Counted from the stretch's first letter, positions 10,618 to 23,079 are shown. The stretch: DNA of 64,000 nt from Codonopsis lanceolata (GCA_013146195.2 CM028379.1:88393401-88457400); one strand, 5' to 3'. Notes: generated from the letters alone by a model not told the origin. Numbers and translations are program-made.

Positions 10618-11520
10618 CAAGATCAAACATCGTGTCCTCAGGACAGGGTCCTTCGTCGGAGCACGATAGCTTCTTTCTTTGGCCCGGGGTCTCAGCCCCT
10701 TCGTGAGAAAGGCAAAACACAAACCATATCAAATGTCGTATCCTCAAAGGGTCGAAACCCTTTGCCGAACATGACGGCGGGACAGATAGTCTCCTCAGGA
10801 TAGGGTTCTTCGTTAGAGAACGATAGATTCTCTCTCTGGCCTGGGGTCTCAGCCCCTTCGTGAGAAAGGCAAAACACAGATCATATCAAATGTCATATCC
10901 TCAAAGGGTCGAAACCCTTTGCTGAACACGACTGCGGGACACATTGTCTCCTAAGGACAGGGTCCTTCGTCAGAGAACGATAGCCTTTCTCTCTGGCCCA
11001 GGGTCTCAGCCCCTTCGTGAGAAAGACAAAACACACATCATATCAAATGTCGTATCCCCAAAGGGTCGAAACCCTTTGCCAAACATGACGGTGGGACGCA
11101 TCGTCTCCTCAGGACAGGGTCCTTCGTCAGAGAACGATAGCCTTTCTCTCTGGCCCAGGGTCTCAGCCCCTTCGTGAAAAAGGTAAAGCACACATCATAT
11201 CAAAATGTTGTATCCTCAAAGGGTCGAAACCCTTTTCTGAACACGACGGCGGGACACATCGTCTCCTTAGGACAGGGTCCTTCGTCAGAGAACGATAGCC
11301 TCTCTCTAGCCCGGGGTCTTAGCCCCTTCGTGAGAAAGGTAAAACACACATCATATCAAAATGTCGTATCCTCAAAGGGTCGAAACCATTTGCCAAACAC
11401 GGCGGCGGGACACATCATCTCCTCGGGACAGGGTCATTCGTCAGAGAACGATAGCCTCTCTCTCTGGCCTGGGGTCTCAGCCCCTTCGTGAGAAAGGTAA
11501 AACACAAATCATAAATGCAT
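10618..11520. repeat. Six-fold ~157-bp tandem array with hairpins
   Basis: Successive units share 'ttcgtcagagaacgatagcc', 'ggggtctcagccccttcg' and 'aaagggtcgaaaccctttgc', starting near 10652, 10809, 10967, 11123, 11281 and 11438. Each unit can fold a 7-bp stem (aaagggt/acccttt) with a cgaa loop and a 4-bp gggg/cccc stem. Degenerate copies of parts continue to about 11700. Tandem arrays between pol and the 3' LTR are known in Ogre elements. Open frames crossing the array are repeat artefacts. Confidence 0.9.
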
Positions 11521-12174
11521 TGCACCCTCAAGGTAAAAACCCTTCGTCGAATGCAATGGTGGAACACATCATAGGTTGATCATTCCCCTTGGGGTTACGC
11601 CTCGCAAGGCGATGATCCTACACTACTCCTATAAAGCAGGAAAGCATCACATCCTCAGGAACGAGGTCCTTCGTCGATTGCGATGGTGGAACACATTATG
11701 CATGCAAAAGGTAAAATACTTTACCTTTTCTTACCATTGCTTTGCTTTTGCTGATTCTGCTGCATTTGCTGCATTTGCCAGTTTTGCTGCTTCTTCATGC
11801 TGTTTCCGCTGCTTCTACCGCTTATGCGGACTCATGCTGGGGATTATTTTCTTCTTTTTCGGACTCATGCTGGGGATTCTTCTCTCTTGATGCATTCCCA
11901 ACTTCTGCTGGAAAAATCTTCTTTGCTGCATATTTCCAACTTTTGTTGGAAATTCTTCTTTGTTGCTTTTCTTGCTTTTTGCTGCATATTTAAATTTTAC
12001 TGGAAATTTCTTCTTTTGTTGCATTTCCAACTTTTGCTAGAAATTTCTTTTTTGCTGCATTTCCAACTTTAGCTAGAAATTTCTCTTTTTTTTTTCTTGC
12101 AAGCTTGCATTATTTCTTTTTTTTTTCATCTCTTTTTTCTATTTGCATGCTCATATACATATATACATATACAA

Positions 12175-12233
<59 letters not shown>

Positions 12234-12557
12234 GCTATGCACACATTTTCCTTTTACTTGCTTGCATTTTTCCGCAGACGCCTTTCTGCTTACTTTGCGG
12301 CTGATCTGCTGGAGATATGAGCTTTCCTCTGCTTCTGGATGAGTGACCATTAATTTTTGTTAACAATGCTTGGAAGGGGGAAAAGAAAGAATCTTTTTCC
12401 ACCCATTTATGCGACGGGTATGAGTAGGCAGCTCACTGCTTCCATTTCTCCTTCGTTCATTCCTTGCTTGCGGCCATTGTTGCTGCTTTGCATTTCTTTT
12501 TCATTTTCTCTCATTTTCTCAATTTTCTTTCGTCAATTTGCGTGTTTTTCTTAACAG
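11521..12557. other. T-rich stretch with short imperfect repeats and an (AT)n microsatellite
   Basis: Degenerate ~42-bp units built on 'ttccaacttttgctggaaat' and tgctgcat lie at 11880-12090. An (AT)n run followed by a T run occupies 12177-12234. The last ~200 bp are CT-rich and end in ttaacagATG, a plausible leader for the gene starting at 12558. Confidence 0.6.
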
Positions 12558-15375
12558 ATGGCTTCTTCGTCGCGATCTCGGAAGGGAAAAGCTCCGATGC
12601 ATCCGGATTCAGGCGAAAGGAGGAAAGAACTTCGCGATCGTAACACTCACGTGTCAAATCTTCCAAATCCCACTGTAAGTTTCTTTTTTCTAATCCCATT
12701 TGGATGATTTTTCAGATCTACTAGATTTCTCTGCTGCTTTGGGCTTTTGGAGCATTCCTAACCTTGCTTATGATGCTTATGCATGCAATTTATATGCTAG
12801 AATGATGCAATTCGACAATTTATCTATGAAATTTATGCAATTTATTTTTGCGATGCATAATCTGACTAGTTGACACTATTTGACTCTACGATGCATATTT
12901 TATATATTAATGATGCAATTTGGCTACATGATACATGTTTTAGGTTGAAAAATTTTTTACACAATGCATGCTTATGAAATAGACTTTTTGGAAATATGAC
13001 GCATTTTTTCGGGTATATTTTCGGACACATTTTCGGATGCATGCAAAATATAACAGGAATATTTTATGCAATAAAATTCATTTTTTTATGAATGCATATG
13101 CCGCAGAGACATGATAAATGCCATGGAAATAATTTTTTCTTTTCAAAATTTGCAACATTTTATTTTTGCGAGTGCCAAAAATGCAATTATTTGAACACTA
13201 AATGCAAATGATTAATGACTAATGCATGCATATATCATTTTATTGGATGCAAATGTGACATAGAAAATTTATTGGACACTTGCTTACAGGTTGCATGGGC
13301 ATTTTTATGTGCAAGGAAATGCAAAAATGTGTTATATATTTCAAATGTAAAACACACATTATCTATTTTTTCGGATAAACACACTTTTTTTATGTAGAAA
13401 TACCAAAATATATTTTTGAATGCAAAAGATGCTTTTTTTTTAAATGCAGGGATGCTAAAATATTTATCCTTCTTTTTTTTTTATACAAAGATGCATTTTT
13501 AGAAATTATTATGCAAAAATTTTATGACGATTTGCAAAATGTGATGTATGCAACATGCTTAATTTTGATGATATGCGCAGGAAAAAAAATAAAGACTTAC
13601 CTTTTCCCTTCTCTTCATCATTTCATCATTTTTTTTATGCCGATATGTTGTTTTTTCTTGCAGATGCGTAGACCCCTGATCCGGATTCGGGCAAGTTATG
13701 CTGATGTTTCTGACATTTATCGCTTAATGCCCAAGGCGGCACATACCTTAGTGGAGGGTTCGTGCATTAGCACATTTTTGTGGGCTTTTGGTCCCTTTCG
13801 CAGCTTCATGCCAATTTTCGATGCTTTGCGGGACTACTGGTGGGATACTACCCATACATTCCATTTCAACTGGGGGGAGGTAACCATGACCCCCTGTGAT
13901 TTTGCTGCGATCACAGGTATTCCTACTAGCATCGGCAAGACTTTGGCACCAGATTACACCCTTCGTCACCATCATGACATGGTAGAAGATCTCTTGGCCT
14001 CGTGCCCCAATATAAATCCGCTGATGAGATCTTCATAGGTAGTGTGCGGAAATGGCTTTTAGAGATTGCCAGGAGGGTTCTAGAGAATGATAACGTTGCC
14101 GCAACTCGTGTTGCCAGGGCATTCTTGTTTTTTTCCTTGGGACGTCGTTTTTTGCCAATTCGTCCACTACCTTAAGGGTTTCCCTCTTAGGCTGCCTGAG
14201 GGATTTAGATCACATTGCTGATTATGACTGGGGGTAGGCGGGTCTGGTCGAGCTATATGCCTCGATGGATCTTTTCTATTCATGCCTTTGTTTTTTTTAG
14301 TAAGCATTTTTTTCTTTTTGCTGATGATTATTTTTTGCAGGTTTGGTCTTATTCATTCTTTCATTTCACGCCAGGTCGGTTGCATTAGCGCTTTCACGAG
14401 CCACCTTAATTGGCTGAGTTCGTGAATGAGAACATAGTCCGGCTGGATCGAGACGGCAGCTGCTCAGATACAGAGAGGGTGCGGGAGTTGATTGCTAGCT
14501 TGAGCGCAGGCAAGGTGCATTTCCTTCCCTAGTGGGGAATTATGTTGTGACTCTGGAGATGAGCCGATGCCGGATACTGATGGTATCTATCATTTTCGAC
14601 TCATTATATATGGGAGAACGGGTCAACCGCCAGCATTATGCACTTCTGACATTCCCAATGGTGCCTCATATGTCTCCCCATTGGGTTATTGAGCCAGATT
14701 TCTTGCCGAATAGGTATCAGTACCTATCGAGATTCCTCATGCCTTAGAGTGATTTTCTGGTTATGACACATGAGGAATTTATGAGGACTATGTTTCATCC
14801 TCCTCTTCCTGCCCTTGCGGCGGCCAGGCGTGCTTCCGATGCTACTGAGAGGCTGTGGCCTTCTTTTCCTGCTCTTGACCCGCATTTGGAGCTTACTGGG
14901 ACTGTTGATGCTTTCTCCACTTGACGGAAGGATGGTGGACGAAGAGCTTCCTTATGCAGACATTCCTAAGGAGTACCGGGTCCCGGAGCAGGCTCGCACG
15001 GTAGACACATTTCTTTTTGCATCTCTTTTTTTTTTCACCATTTTATTTCTTTGTTGTTTTTTTGTTTGGAGACTGATATATTTTCTCTTTTTGCTATCTC
15101 ACTTTTTTTTAAGGTTAACGTGTCTACGTACAAGAAGCTGCTGCGGGGTTTCTTCAGCATCAACAAGCTTTATCAGAGGCTTATGGATGAGCTCTCCTGC
15201 CGGGGAAATGATGAAATGCGGTAGACCAGGCGCCGAAATGATGATGATGAAGATGATGAAGCGACTACCGGATCGAGTCGTGCTCGGGCGAGAGGATGAG
15301 GATACAGAATTAGCGGAGACGACCCTCGGGTCATGGGTAGCAATCTTGAACGGAGCCAATCTTCACATGCTTATT
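12558..15375 (+). pseudogene. Plant mobile domain (PMD/MAIN-like) gene, opposite-strand passenger of the Tat element
   Basis: This gene lies antisense to its host retrotransposon. Exon 1 (12558-12674) encodes a basic start (MASSSRSRKGKAPMHPDSG) and ends at gtaagt. A 989-bp intron ends at ttgcag (13663). Exon 2 (13664 on) carries PMD-like motifs: FNWGEVTMTPCDFAAITGI, then ADYDWG, GLVELYASMD, and later RCRILM...LYMGERVNRQHY. A donor near 15000 and an acceptor at 15113 precede an acidic C-terminus. It is broken by a frameshift near 14005, another in the 14110-14180 region, an in-frame TAG after DYDWG and a further frameshift near 14925. PMD proteins are plant nuclear proteins, and related domains are known inside gypsy elements. 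Exon limits after 14290 are approximate. Confidence 0.7.
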
Positions 15376-15959
15376 AGCTTCAGCTGCCTGCATTTATTAG
15401 CCTTTCCTTTCTTTCTTTTTTCCTTTTTTTTTCTTGTACCAAAATTTGTACATATATATTATGCAATGCAATATAATTTTATATGATGCAAGAATTTAAA
15501 ATGCAGACTCAATATTCCATGCAAGAAAGAAACCTAGATCATTAACTAGGTGTAATGGCACACTGTAACTCATAAATGGATTTTAGAAAAATACACATTC
15601 GGGTTCGAGCGGGCTTTTCTGATAATCTGCAGGGAAGAAGAGGCAGCCGCCTCTTCCTGTGCTGGATATTTTGCAATTGCCGCGAGGCTATTCTTATAGC
15701 TTCTGTAATTTATCTTCGATCAGAAAGAACAGCAGTGAACGGTCGGAGCCAAAATACCAGGATACAAGGCAGTTTGGGGAGCAGGAATAAGGATCCTGGC
15801 GCCACCCATAAAGGATATGGGCGCGGCGCCAAGAAGGGTTATTGGCGGCGCCAAGGCTTCTTCTTGTGCAGTCCCTGTTCATGCACTATTCATGCCCTGT
15901 ACTCAGAATTCGTCCGCTTCTTCAGTTTTTCAGTATAAAAAGAGAGACGGGGGCATCGT
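15376..15959 (+). promoter_or_regulatory. Promoter-like block of the second opposite-strand gene
   Basis: Three ggcgcc palindromes (15798-15803, 15825-15830, 15847-15852) are followed by a TATA box, tataaaaa, at 15934-15941. The Sirevirus starts at 15960, about 20 bp past the TATA box. The sequence resumes at 35477 with a CT-rich leader to the ATG at 35582. The order palindromes, TATA, leader resembles the Tat LTR (ggcgcc at 53151, TATA at 53268). Confidence 0.55.
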
Positions 15960-16749
15960 TGTTGATTCTTATGTTAGATTTATATATGTTCAGTACATTA
16001 CATTAGTTTTATACTTCAATGGCTAATCGGGCTGCGTATCGATTAGCGTGGCAACTGTGTATAGAACTTTGCCTTGTATAGTGTTTGTAGGACTTTACAG
16101 GTTCAGCGGAAGACCTCTCCACAAGCTTCATTGGAAGACCTGCTTAAAACCCACAACGGTAGACCTTGTGTCCACCTGGTCTCCTATGACGTGTCCTATC
16201 CAGCAATGACTCATTGGATTAATTCAAACTTATTCTAATCATTGTTTGAATTAATCCAAGACATTCCCTGACATATCAAGCCGCCGAAAGCAACTTTCCG
16301 AAAAGCAGGAAGACTTTTCGTCCTGAAAAGTGAAAGTAGGAAAAGCAGACTGTCTCCTAATGTCTGCAACAACTCTCAGATCTGACACCTAAATCGCCCA
16401 CCTTTTGAAGATCTCAGAAATCATTCCCTGCTCTAGATATCTGTGAAGACGAAAATCCTTGACTGACAGCCCCATGCATTTAATGCATACATAAAAGAGC
16501 TGTTGAAGTATTCGTCTTCTCCAACGGATCTTTTGAAGTGCACCTGCTATAAATACTGCCATTGAAGACAGAGAGATATACAACTGTACAGAATCAATCG
16601 AACACTTATAGGATTGCTCTAAAACTCCATAACTCCAAGTCTTACAGCTTAGTGCAATCAAGAGATCCTCTACAAATCTAGAAGTCCTCGTCAACAACAA
16701 GAAGCTGTTCATCAACACTTATTGTTTTAACTTCTTGTTGTTTACATTC
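15960..16749 (+). repeat. Sirevirus 5' LTR, first part
   Basis: Starts tgttgattcttatgttaga. The TATA box ctataaata lies at 16547-16555. The LTR is interrupted at 16750 by a LINE and resumes at 22593. Confidence 0.9.
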
Positions 16750-16943
16750 TTTTTTTTTTTAGGAAACAGGGGCGGCACCCTGCACGATTTTATTAAAAGA
16801 AAATAAGGTACAAACTTGAGGGGGACAACTAGCCTTGCCCTTATAAATGGGAGGACAGAGGAGCCTTACCTCGAAATGGAAATACAGAAGCGAAAATATA
16901 ACTAACCAGACAAAAAAGAGAAAACCAACTACAAAAAAGAACA

Positions 16944-19900
16944 TTAAACAATACAAAGCCGAGGAAGACCGATGACATCCAACTTGATATCACCACGGAT
17001 AGCCCTAGGAATAGCAGAAGGAGACTGAAAATCAAAGCTCTGATTCCTATCCATAGCATAATTAGCTAAGCTATCAGCAACAGAGTTGGACTCTCTAAAA
17101 CAGTGCACAAAAGAAAAATTATGAAGTCTCTGCAAGGCAAGAAGAGCCCGGATAAAGTAAGCGCAGCTCCACGGAGGGGAATGACCCAGAGTGAGCCAAC
17201 CAAAAATACAAGTCGAATCCATCTCCACAATGGAATTATGGAATCCATTATCAGCCAACCAGCAGACACCATGAAGAAGAGCACGGGCTTCAGCAACAGT
17301 ATTAGAACAATGACCAAAGAAGAGAGCATAGCCAAACAGAACAATACCATCAGAATTTCTAACAATACCGCCACCACCACCAAGGCCAGGATTGCCCCTA
17401 GAACCACCATCCGTATTGAGTTTAACAATGCCACTTGGAGGCTTACACCAAACCACAGAAGAAACATAGATTAATTTAGACTTGCCAACGATTAAAGCAG
17501 GACCATCCCAACGCAAACCTTTATAGTTTGCAGCCTGAAGAATACTCTGCAACTCATTTTGAATACACCAAATAACATTAGCAACGGAGTTACAAGCGCC
17601 CTCATACAAAGCAACATTCCGATGCTTCCAAATGTTCCACAAGATAATAGCCGGGAGCACAGCATAAATGATAGAACCCCCCATCAACCACCAAGACATA
17701 CATCGTTGACGAATAGAGTGGCCAGAAGGGGATAAACCATAAACATTATGGAAAAGGACCATATAGGAGCAGCTATGTCACCTCCAATGAAGACATGCTC
17801 AAAAGTTTCTGAAGAAGGAGCTAAGCAACAAAAACACTTGGACGCCATGCTGAATCCTTTTTTAATTAAAGCTTGATCTAAAGGGAGACGACTCAGCAGG
17901 AGTTTCCAAACAAAAATGCTGATATGTTTCGGGATTAGACGATGCCAAATAAACTTTGAGGATAGCAATCTGGAACTAACCGACTGAGTGGAGGAAGAAG
18001 CCGACTTGAGAGAGAACTTGCCATTAGCATTAAGAGCCCAACAGGGAGTGTCATACTCGGTAGAAAGATGAATATGAGCCTCATTAATAAACTGGATAAG
18101 CTGGGCCGAGTTATTCAAAGCAGCAGAATTAATGGAGGAATCGTCAATGAATAAATCTCGAACAGCAGAAAGGCTGGAATTCGGAGGCTTGGGAACAAGC
18201 TCAGGCAGCCAGCGATCATTCCAAATCGAGCAATCCCCCCTGCCAATAATCCAAAGAATACACGGCTCGGCTTTGGGTCTAGCTTGGAGAAGACGCCGCC
18301 AAATGTAGGACCCCTTAGAATTAACAACAGTCGGGTGAGAGGTGGAACAATACCGAGCAGTTAGGAAATCACTCCAAATACTTTTTTGAGTTTGAAAACG
18401 CCACCAAAGTTTGATTGAGAAAGAGTGAAGGAGATCTGTCATCGAATAAATACCCAAACCTCCCTGAGAAATAGGCTTGCAACACGTTGACCATGCCACC
18501 CAATGAGATTTATTTCGGCCTTCAACATGCCCCCAAAAGAAGTTTGAAAACAGCCTATCAATACTTTTAATAACAGCCATAGGAGGATCCATGACAGCCA
18601 AGTGATACGAGGAAATGGAGTGCAACACATGGTTTATCAAAGTAATTCGGCCGGCTGGATTAAGAAAATTACAAATCCAAGAACCCATTTTGTTTTGCAG
18701 CTTCAAAATAAGAGAGTCAAAAAGACTTTTCTTCTTCCGACCCATATAAAGAGGGCAACCCAAGTAATTGATAGGAAAAGAACCAACCTGAAAATTAAGA
18801 GCAGCCGCCATGTCTTGAATCCGAGAAGAGGCAGTCCTGGGGGAAACAAAAAAGCTGCTTTTCGCACCATTTATTAACTGCCCCGAAACTTTCTCATATT
18901 CCGAAAAAATGGCCATATGCTTTCGGATCGACCGATTGTGCCCATTACAAAAAATAATAATGTCATCCGCGAAAGCAAGATGCGAGACAATAGGGCAACC
19001 ACTAATAGTGGAATAAGCCAACGAAGGGTGTGAAGCATGAAGATGAATAAGACTGCGACTAAGGACCTCCGCAGCAATAATGAAGAGACTGGGAGACAAC
19101 GGATCCCCTTGGCGAAGACCTCGGGTGGAATGGAAAAAACCGGAAGAAGACCCATTAATAAGGACCGAAAACCAATTATCCGAGATGATTCTCCAAATAA
19201 GGTCAATAACCGTCTCACTGAAACCAAATTTACGCAACACCGAGATGAGAAAGAACCAAGAAACCCTATCGAAGGCTTTAGACATATCCAATTTTAAAAC
19301 CATATTGGCCCTCGAAATCTTCTTACCCAAGAAAGACATAAGCTCCTGAGCTAACAGAATATTATCCTGAATGACCCGGCCTTTAGTGAAAGCACTTTGA
19401 TTGCTGGAAATAATGCAAGGAAGAATTTTGGAGAGTCTCGAAGCCAGGAGTTTAGAAACGACCTTGTTACAGAAATTGCAGAGGCTTATAGGGCGAAAAT
19501 CTTTGAAAGAAGTGGGATTATCAACTTTGGGAATAAGCGTAATGAGGGTACTAGTCCAGGAGCGGGGAAAAGAAAACCCCGCGAAAAATTCCAAAATAGC
19601 CTGATGCAAGTCTTCTCCAATAATATCCCAGCAAGATGAGAAAAAACATCCTGTGAACCCGTCTGGACCCGCCGCACTATCTCCGCTAAGAGCATTCACT
19701 GTGGACTGAACTTCAGCTAAAGAAGGCGCAGCAGAAAGCTCCTTATTACAGTCTTCAGAGATAAGGTGAGGAATCACATCTAGCATGGAATTATCACAAA
19801 GATGACCAGCTGAAAGTTGTTCCTCAAAATAATCAACAACCTCTTTCTTAATATCGTTCTCCTGATCCAGAATAGTACCATCCCTCTTACAAATAGCATG

Positions 19901-20968
19901 AATATAAAGGCGACGACGAGCCTGCACAACTGAAGAGTGGAAGGTCTTGGAATTATTATTGCCTTCTTGCAACCATTTAATCCTCGATTTCTGTTTCCAA
20001 AAGGCTTCCTCCCGAGAAAGACAAGATCTATGATCAGCTTGAGCTTTCATCAGAGCAGAGCGATTATCTGAAGAAGGATTGAGCTCATAAAATAATTCCT
20101 TTTCCATAACTTCAACCTCGGCATCCTTCAGAGAAGTAAAAATATTACCAAAAACATTTTTATTCCAAGGCCGAACCATAGGCCGACCCGAAGTAGCATC
20201 ACCCCAAGATGAACGCACCACGTCCTGAAAAGTGGAATGAGAAGTCCATGTGTTGAGAAATCTAAAAGGAGTAGGCTGCAATCTAGAACCCCATGAATAG
20301 TTTAGCAAAAATAGGAGCATGATCCGAGCAAGTACGACTGAGATGCTGAACAGAAGAAGAGGGAAACATGTGAAGCCATCCGCAATTACCCAAGAAACGG
20401 TCGATACGCTGAAGAATAATAGAACCACCATCCTGTTTATTCCACCACGTAAACTGGGTACCAGAGTAACCGATAAAAAAGAATGAAAATCCAAAGCCCC
20501 CCTGCGGTCCCATCCATTACCACCAGATTTCTCAGACGGACGCAATATGATATTAAAATCACCTCTGACTAGCCACAGAATATCCCCCACAAAAGAACTA
20601 ATGTCAATGAGCTCGTTCCATAGATCCTGACGATCAATAATATCACACTTGGCATAAACCCAAGTAACATAAATATGAGAAGGCCATGAGAAATGCTTGA
20701 GGTGAAGAGTGAGCTGCTGAACGGAGTTGGAATAGATATGGCACGTGAATGTTGGCTTAACAAAAACCCATATAGATCCGGATAAATTGGTGAAGCCGAA
20801 TCTACAATGAAGCTGCCTGAGAATTAAATCCATCCTATCTCTGGGAATCATTGGTTCACTGATGGCAAATAAAGAAATATTATGAGAACGAATTAGGAAT
20901 TTTAAACGAGCAATAGTGGGATCGTTCCCGATCCCACGTACATTCCAAAAAAGAGTTTTAAGATCCAT
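16944..20968 (-). pseudogene. LINE ORF2: endonuclease, reverse transcriptase, RNase H
   Basis: ORF2 nicks the target and reverse-transcribes the LINE RNA. The start chosen is ATG 20968-20966, giving MDLKTLFWNVRGIGND, an apurinic-endonuclease-like N-terminus. GDFN follows, then a segment (about 20513-20283) where the true frame, with GYSGTQFTWW and SDHAPI, runs out of phase with the long open frame. The reverse transcriptase motifs are LITLIPK, FRPISLCN, GLRQGDPLSP and FADDIIIF (near 18960-18980), followed by zf-RVT. Another frameshift near 17750 separates the RNase H (NTDGGSRGNPG, AEARAL, VEMDS, SNSVADSLAN). At least three frameshifts make it non-functional. Confidence 0.85.
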
Positions 20969-22511
20969 GAAAAAGAGAGGAAGAAACATATTGGGATTGC
21001 TTAGCTGCTTGCCGACGAGTGAGACGATCCGTGGGAGGGATGCCGGGTTGCTTCTTCGAGCTAATAGGAACATCTATGTTCAAAGCCTCAAACGAATTAG
21101 TACAAGGGTCTTCCTCTTCAATAACCTCTAAGGCTGCAAATTTATTAGGAGATTGAAAGGATTGCAAAGTCGCATCCTTGCTATTGGAAGGTTGAGAAGT
21201 CTTGGGAGGCTCGGGATCTTCAACAACTTGCTCAGTATGGTCCGAAACTATATCCACATCTACCTGATTCAAATCAGGATCTTTGTGGCCAGATTCATTC
21301 TCACCAGCACGAACAGGAACAAAATTTTCAACAACAGGAACATGGGCTGTAGCAGAATCTTCATTGCCTTGGACGGCAAGATCAACATGAATAGCATCAT
21401 TATTCTGGCCAGAATTATCATCCAAAGTATGTACATGCATAGACTCGTCATTCACATGGCCATAATTCCCGTTATTAACATTATCATCACTTCTATTATG
21501 AGAACTAATGGAGGGATCAGCCGTGCCATTCAAGTCAGTTAATATGATTGTGGGATTTGGAACCGAGCTGTCATTATTGCGCTCATCATTATTAGGGGGA
21601 TCAACTACCACATTCTTTCCCTTATCTCCCTTTTTTGGAGTCCAACGAGAGTTAATAGTAGCCTTAGGGTTTGGAATAGGATTAGGGTTTTGAGCCGAAG
21701 AGTTAGGGTTTGAGGGGCGTTGAGCAGGTGGCTTTGAGACACTAGGTTCCTTATTAGGATGTTTAATCTTACAGTGGTCCTCCGAATGTCCTTGTCGACA
21801 ACAATGGCTGCAATAAGGAATTAAATTTTCAGCTTCAAGATATTGCCAAAATCCCGGATTTTGAGACCCATTCTCAATCCATATACGCTTAGGAACTGGT
21901 TTCAAAAGATCTATTTCCACGCAAACTCGAGCGACACTTGGTCGAGTAAAATTAATCGTGGCATGATCTAGCATCAATGGCTTTCCAAACAGATTGGCAA
22001 TGGAGAACAAGGCGGTCTTATGAAAAAGATGAATAGGGAGATTTGGGAGTGCAAACCAAACAGGAACTAGGGGGCTTTCAATATCAGCTCGGAAATCGGG
22101 TGTCCACTTCAGAACTTGCATTGGAAACCTTCCCAGGTACCAATGATCCTTTATCTATAGCCGTTGATAATCTTCATCATGTTGGACTTGAATAATAATG
22201 TGTTTAGCATCAAAATGCCCAACTGTAAAACCCGCTTTCAGCCCGAACGTGTGAAAAGCCTTCTTTGTAGCCTCCATAGATGGACGACCATGGGAAAATT
22301 TCCCAATCAACGTATGCTTGAACGGGGCTGCTAGGTGATGGACAACATCATCAGTGAGTTTGAGGGCCGGTTCACCCTTATGAGATGAAGGAGGAATTAA
22401 GAATGATAGGGGAGACGGCGAGGGGGAGGCTAGGGCTTCAGCAAAGGATTTCGGTGGAGGTGTGGCGGCCGTAGAAGGGTCCGGAGGGACTGCAGGTGGC
22501 GGAGCCGCCAT
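20958..22511 (-). pseudogene. LINE ORF1: DUF4283 and CCHC zinc knuckle RNA-binding protein
   Basis: ORF1 is the nucleic-acid-binding partner of the LINE. The ATG at 22511 follows a 5' leader rich in gagagag. Residues 15-118 include a Pro/Ser stretch and a DUF4283-like region (LIGKFSHGRPSMEATKKAFH). One in-frame TAG (22155-22157) follows DEDYQRL; the frame then continues with KDHWYLGRFPMQVLKWTP and a knuckle CSHCCRQGHSEDHC (Cys-x2-Cys-x4-His-x4-Cys). The C-terminal half is acidic and low complexity. A Trp-to-stop change is likely. The ORF1 stop overlaps the ORF2 ATG. Confidence 0.85.
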
Positions 22512-22592
22512 GGCAGCCGCCCAGGTACAACGCGCAGCCCTAGGGTTTTTCTAGAGAGAGAAAGGCTTAGAGAGAGAAAAATAGCCTCTTGT

Positions 22593-23077
22593 ATTAACTA
22601 TACTTCTGCACGAATTAAATATCTTGTATTTACAGATATTTAATTCCCTAGACCCCAAACACAAGTCAATATTTTGTACACGATCCATTAGGGATATTCT
22701 TTGTAATTGATCTAGTGGAAAATATAGTGCACTATTTAAATCCAAGGTTGACTGCCTTGGTGGTGGACGTAGCACTCTTTATAGTGTGAACCATCCCAAA
22801 ATACTTGTGTTATTTATTACTGTTTGTCTGACATTTGATCTGTTCATTACTTTGATTATCTTTATCCATTTACAGCAGAACTTAAGTAATTTGTAAAAGG
22901 TCTACCGGTAGTACTTATCGGCAGACCTGGAACAACTTCCTTGAAGGTCTGTCGCTACTTCAATCTTTTCAATAGATTGCAAGTACCCTTCAAAGAATTT
23001 ACTTAAAAAGTTTTAAGTGTTTAATAAGTTATTCAACCCCCCTTCTAGCTTATTATTGTGTCACGTTGGGACCCACA
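22593..23077 (+). repeat. Sirevirus 5' LTR, second part
   Basis: Continues the LTR after the LINE and ends tcacgttgggacccaca. It contains aggtctaccggtag facing tcggcagacct (22898-22927), an imperfect hairpin. Confidence 0.9.
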
Positions 23078-23079
23078 AT

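Larger units (their letters stand above)
16750..22592 (-). mobile_element. L1-type LINE, near full length, in the Sirevirus 5' LTR
   Basis: The 3' end is marked by an oligo-T run on the plus strand (16750-16760, a minus-strand poly-A tail). It carries ORF1 (DUF4283 plus zinc knuckle), ORF2 (endonuclease, reverse transcriptase, zf-RVT, RNase H) and a short 5' leader. The uninterrupted 3' LTR at 34990 shows the empty site: LTR sequence runs directly from 'tttacattc' to 'attaactatac'. I could not find a convincing target-site duplication. Length 5843 bp fits a full-length plant L1. Confidence 0.9.

Noticed and set aside
10609..11491. Overlapping small open frames in the tandem array
   Set aside because: They repeat with the array on both strands and are artefacts of repeat composition.
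10618..11520. CRISPR-like array of regular repeats
   Set aside because: The repeats are contiguous 157-bp tandem units with no unique spacers, inside a plant retrotransposon.
12177..12234. (AT)n plus T run as an origin or promoter
   Set aside because: It is a simple microsatellite, common in plant intergenic DNA.
20969..21073. Start of LINE ORF2 at 21073
   Set aside because: The residues before 20968 overlap the ORF1 C-terminus; the endonuclease begins at the ATG at 20968.
21153..21542. Plus-strand frames opposite the LINE ORFs
   Set aside because: They are shadows of minus-strand coding sequence with no family motif.
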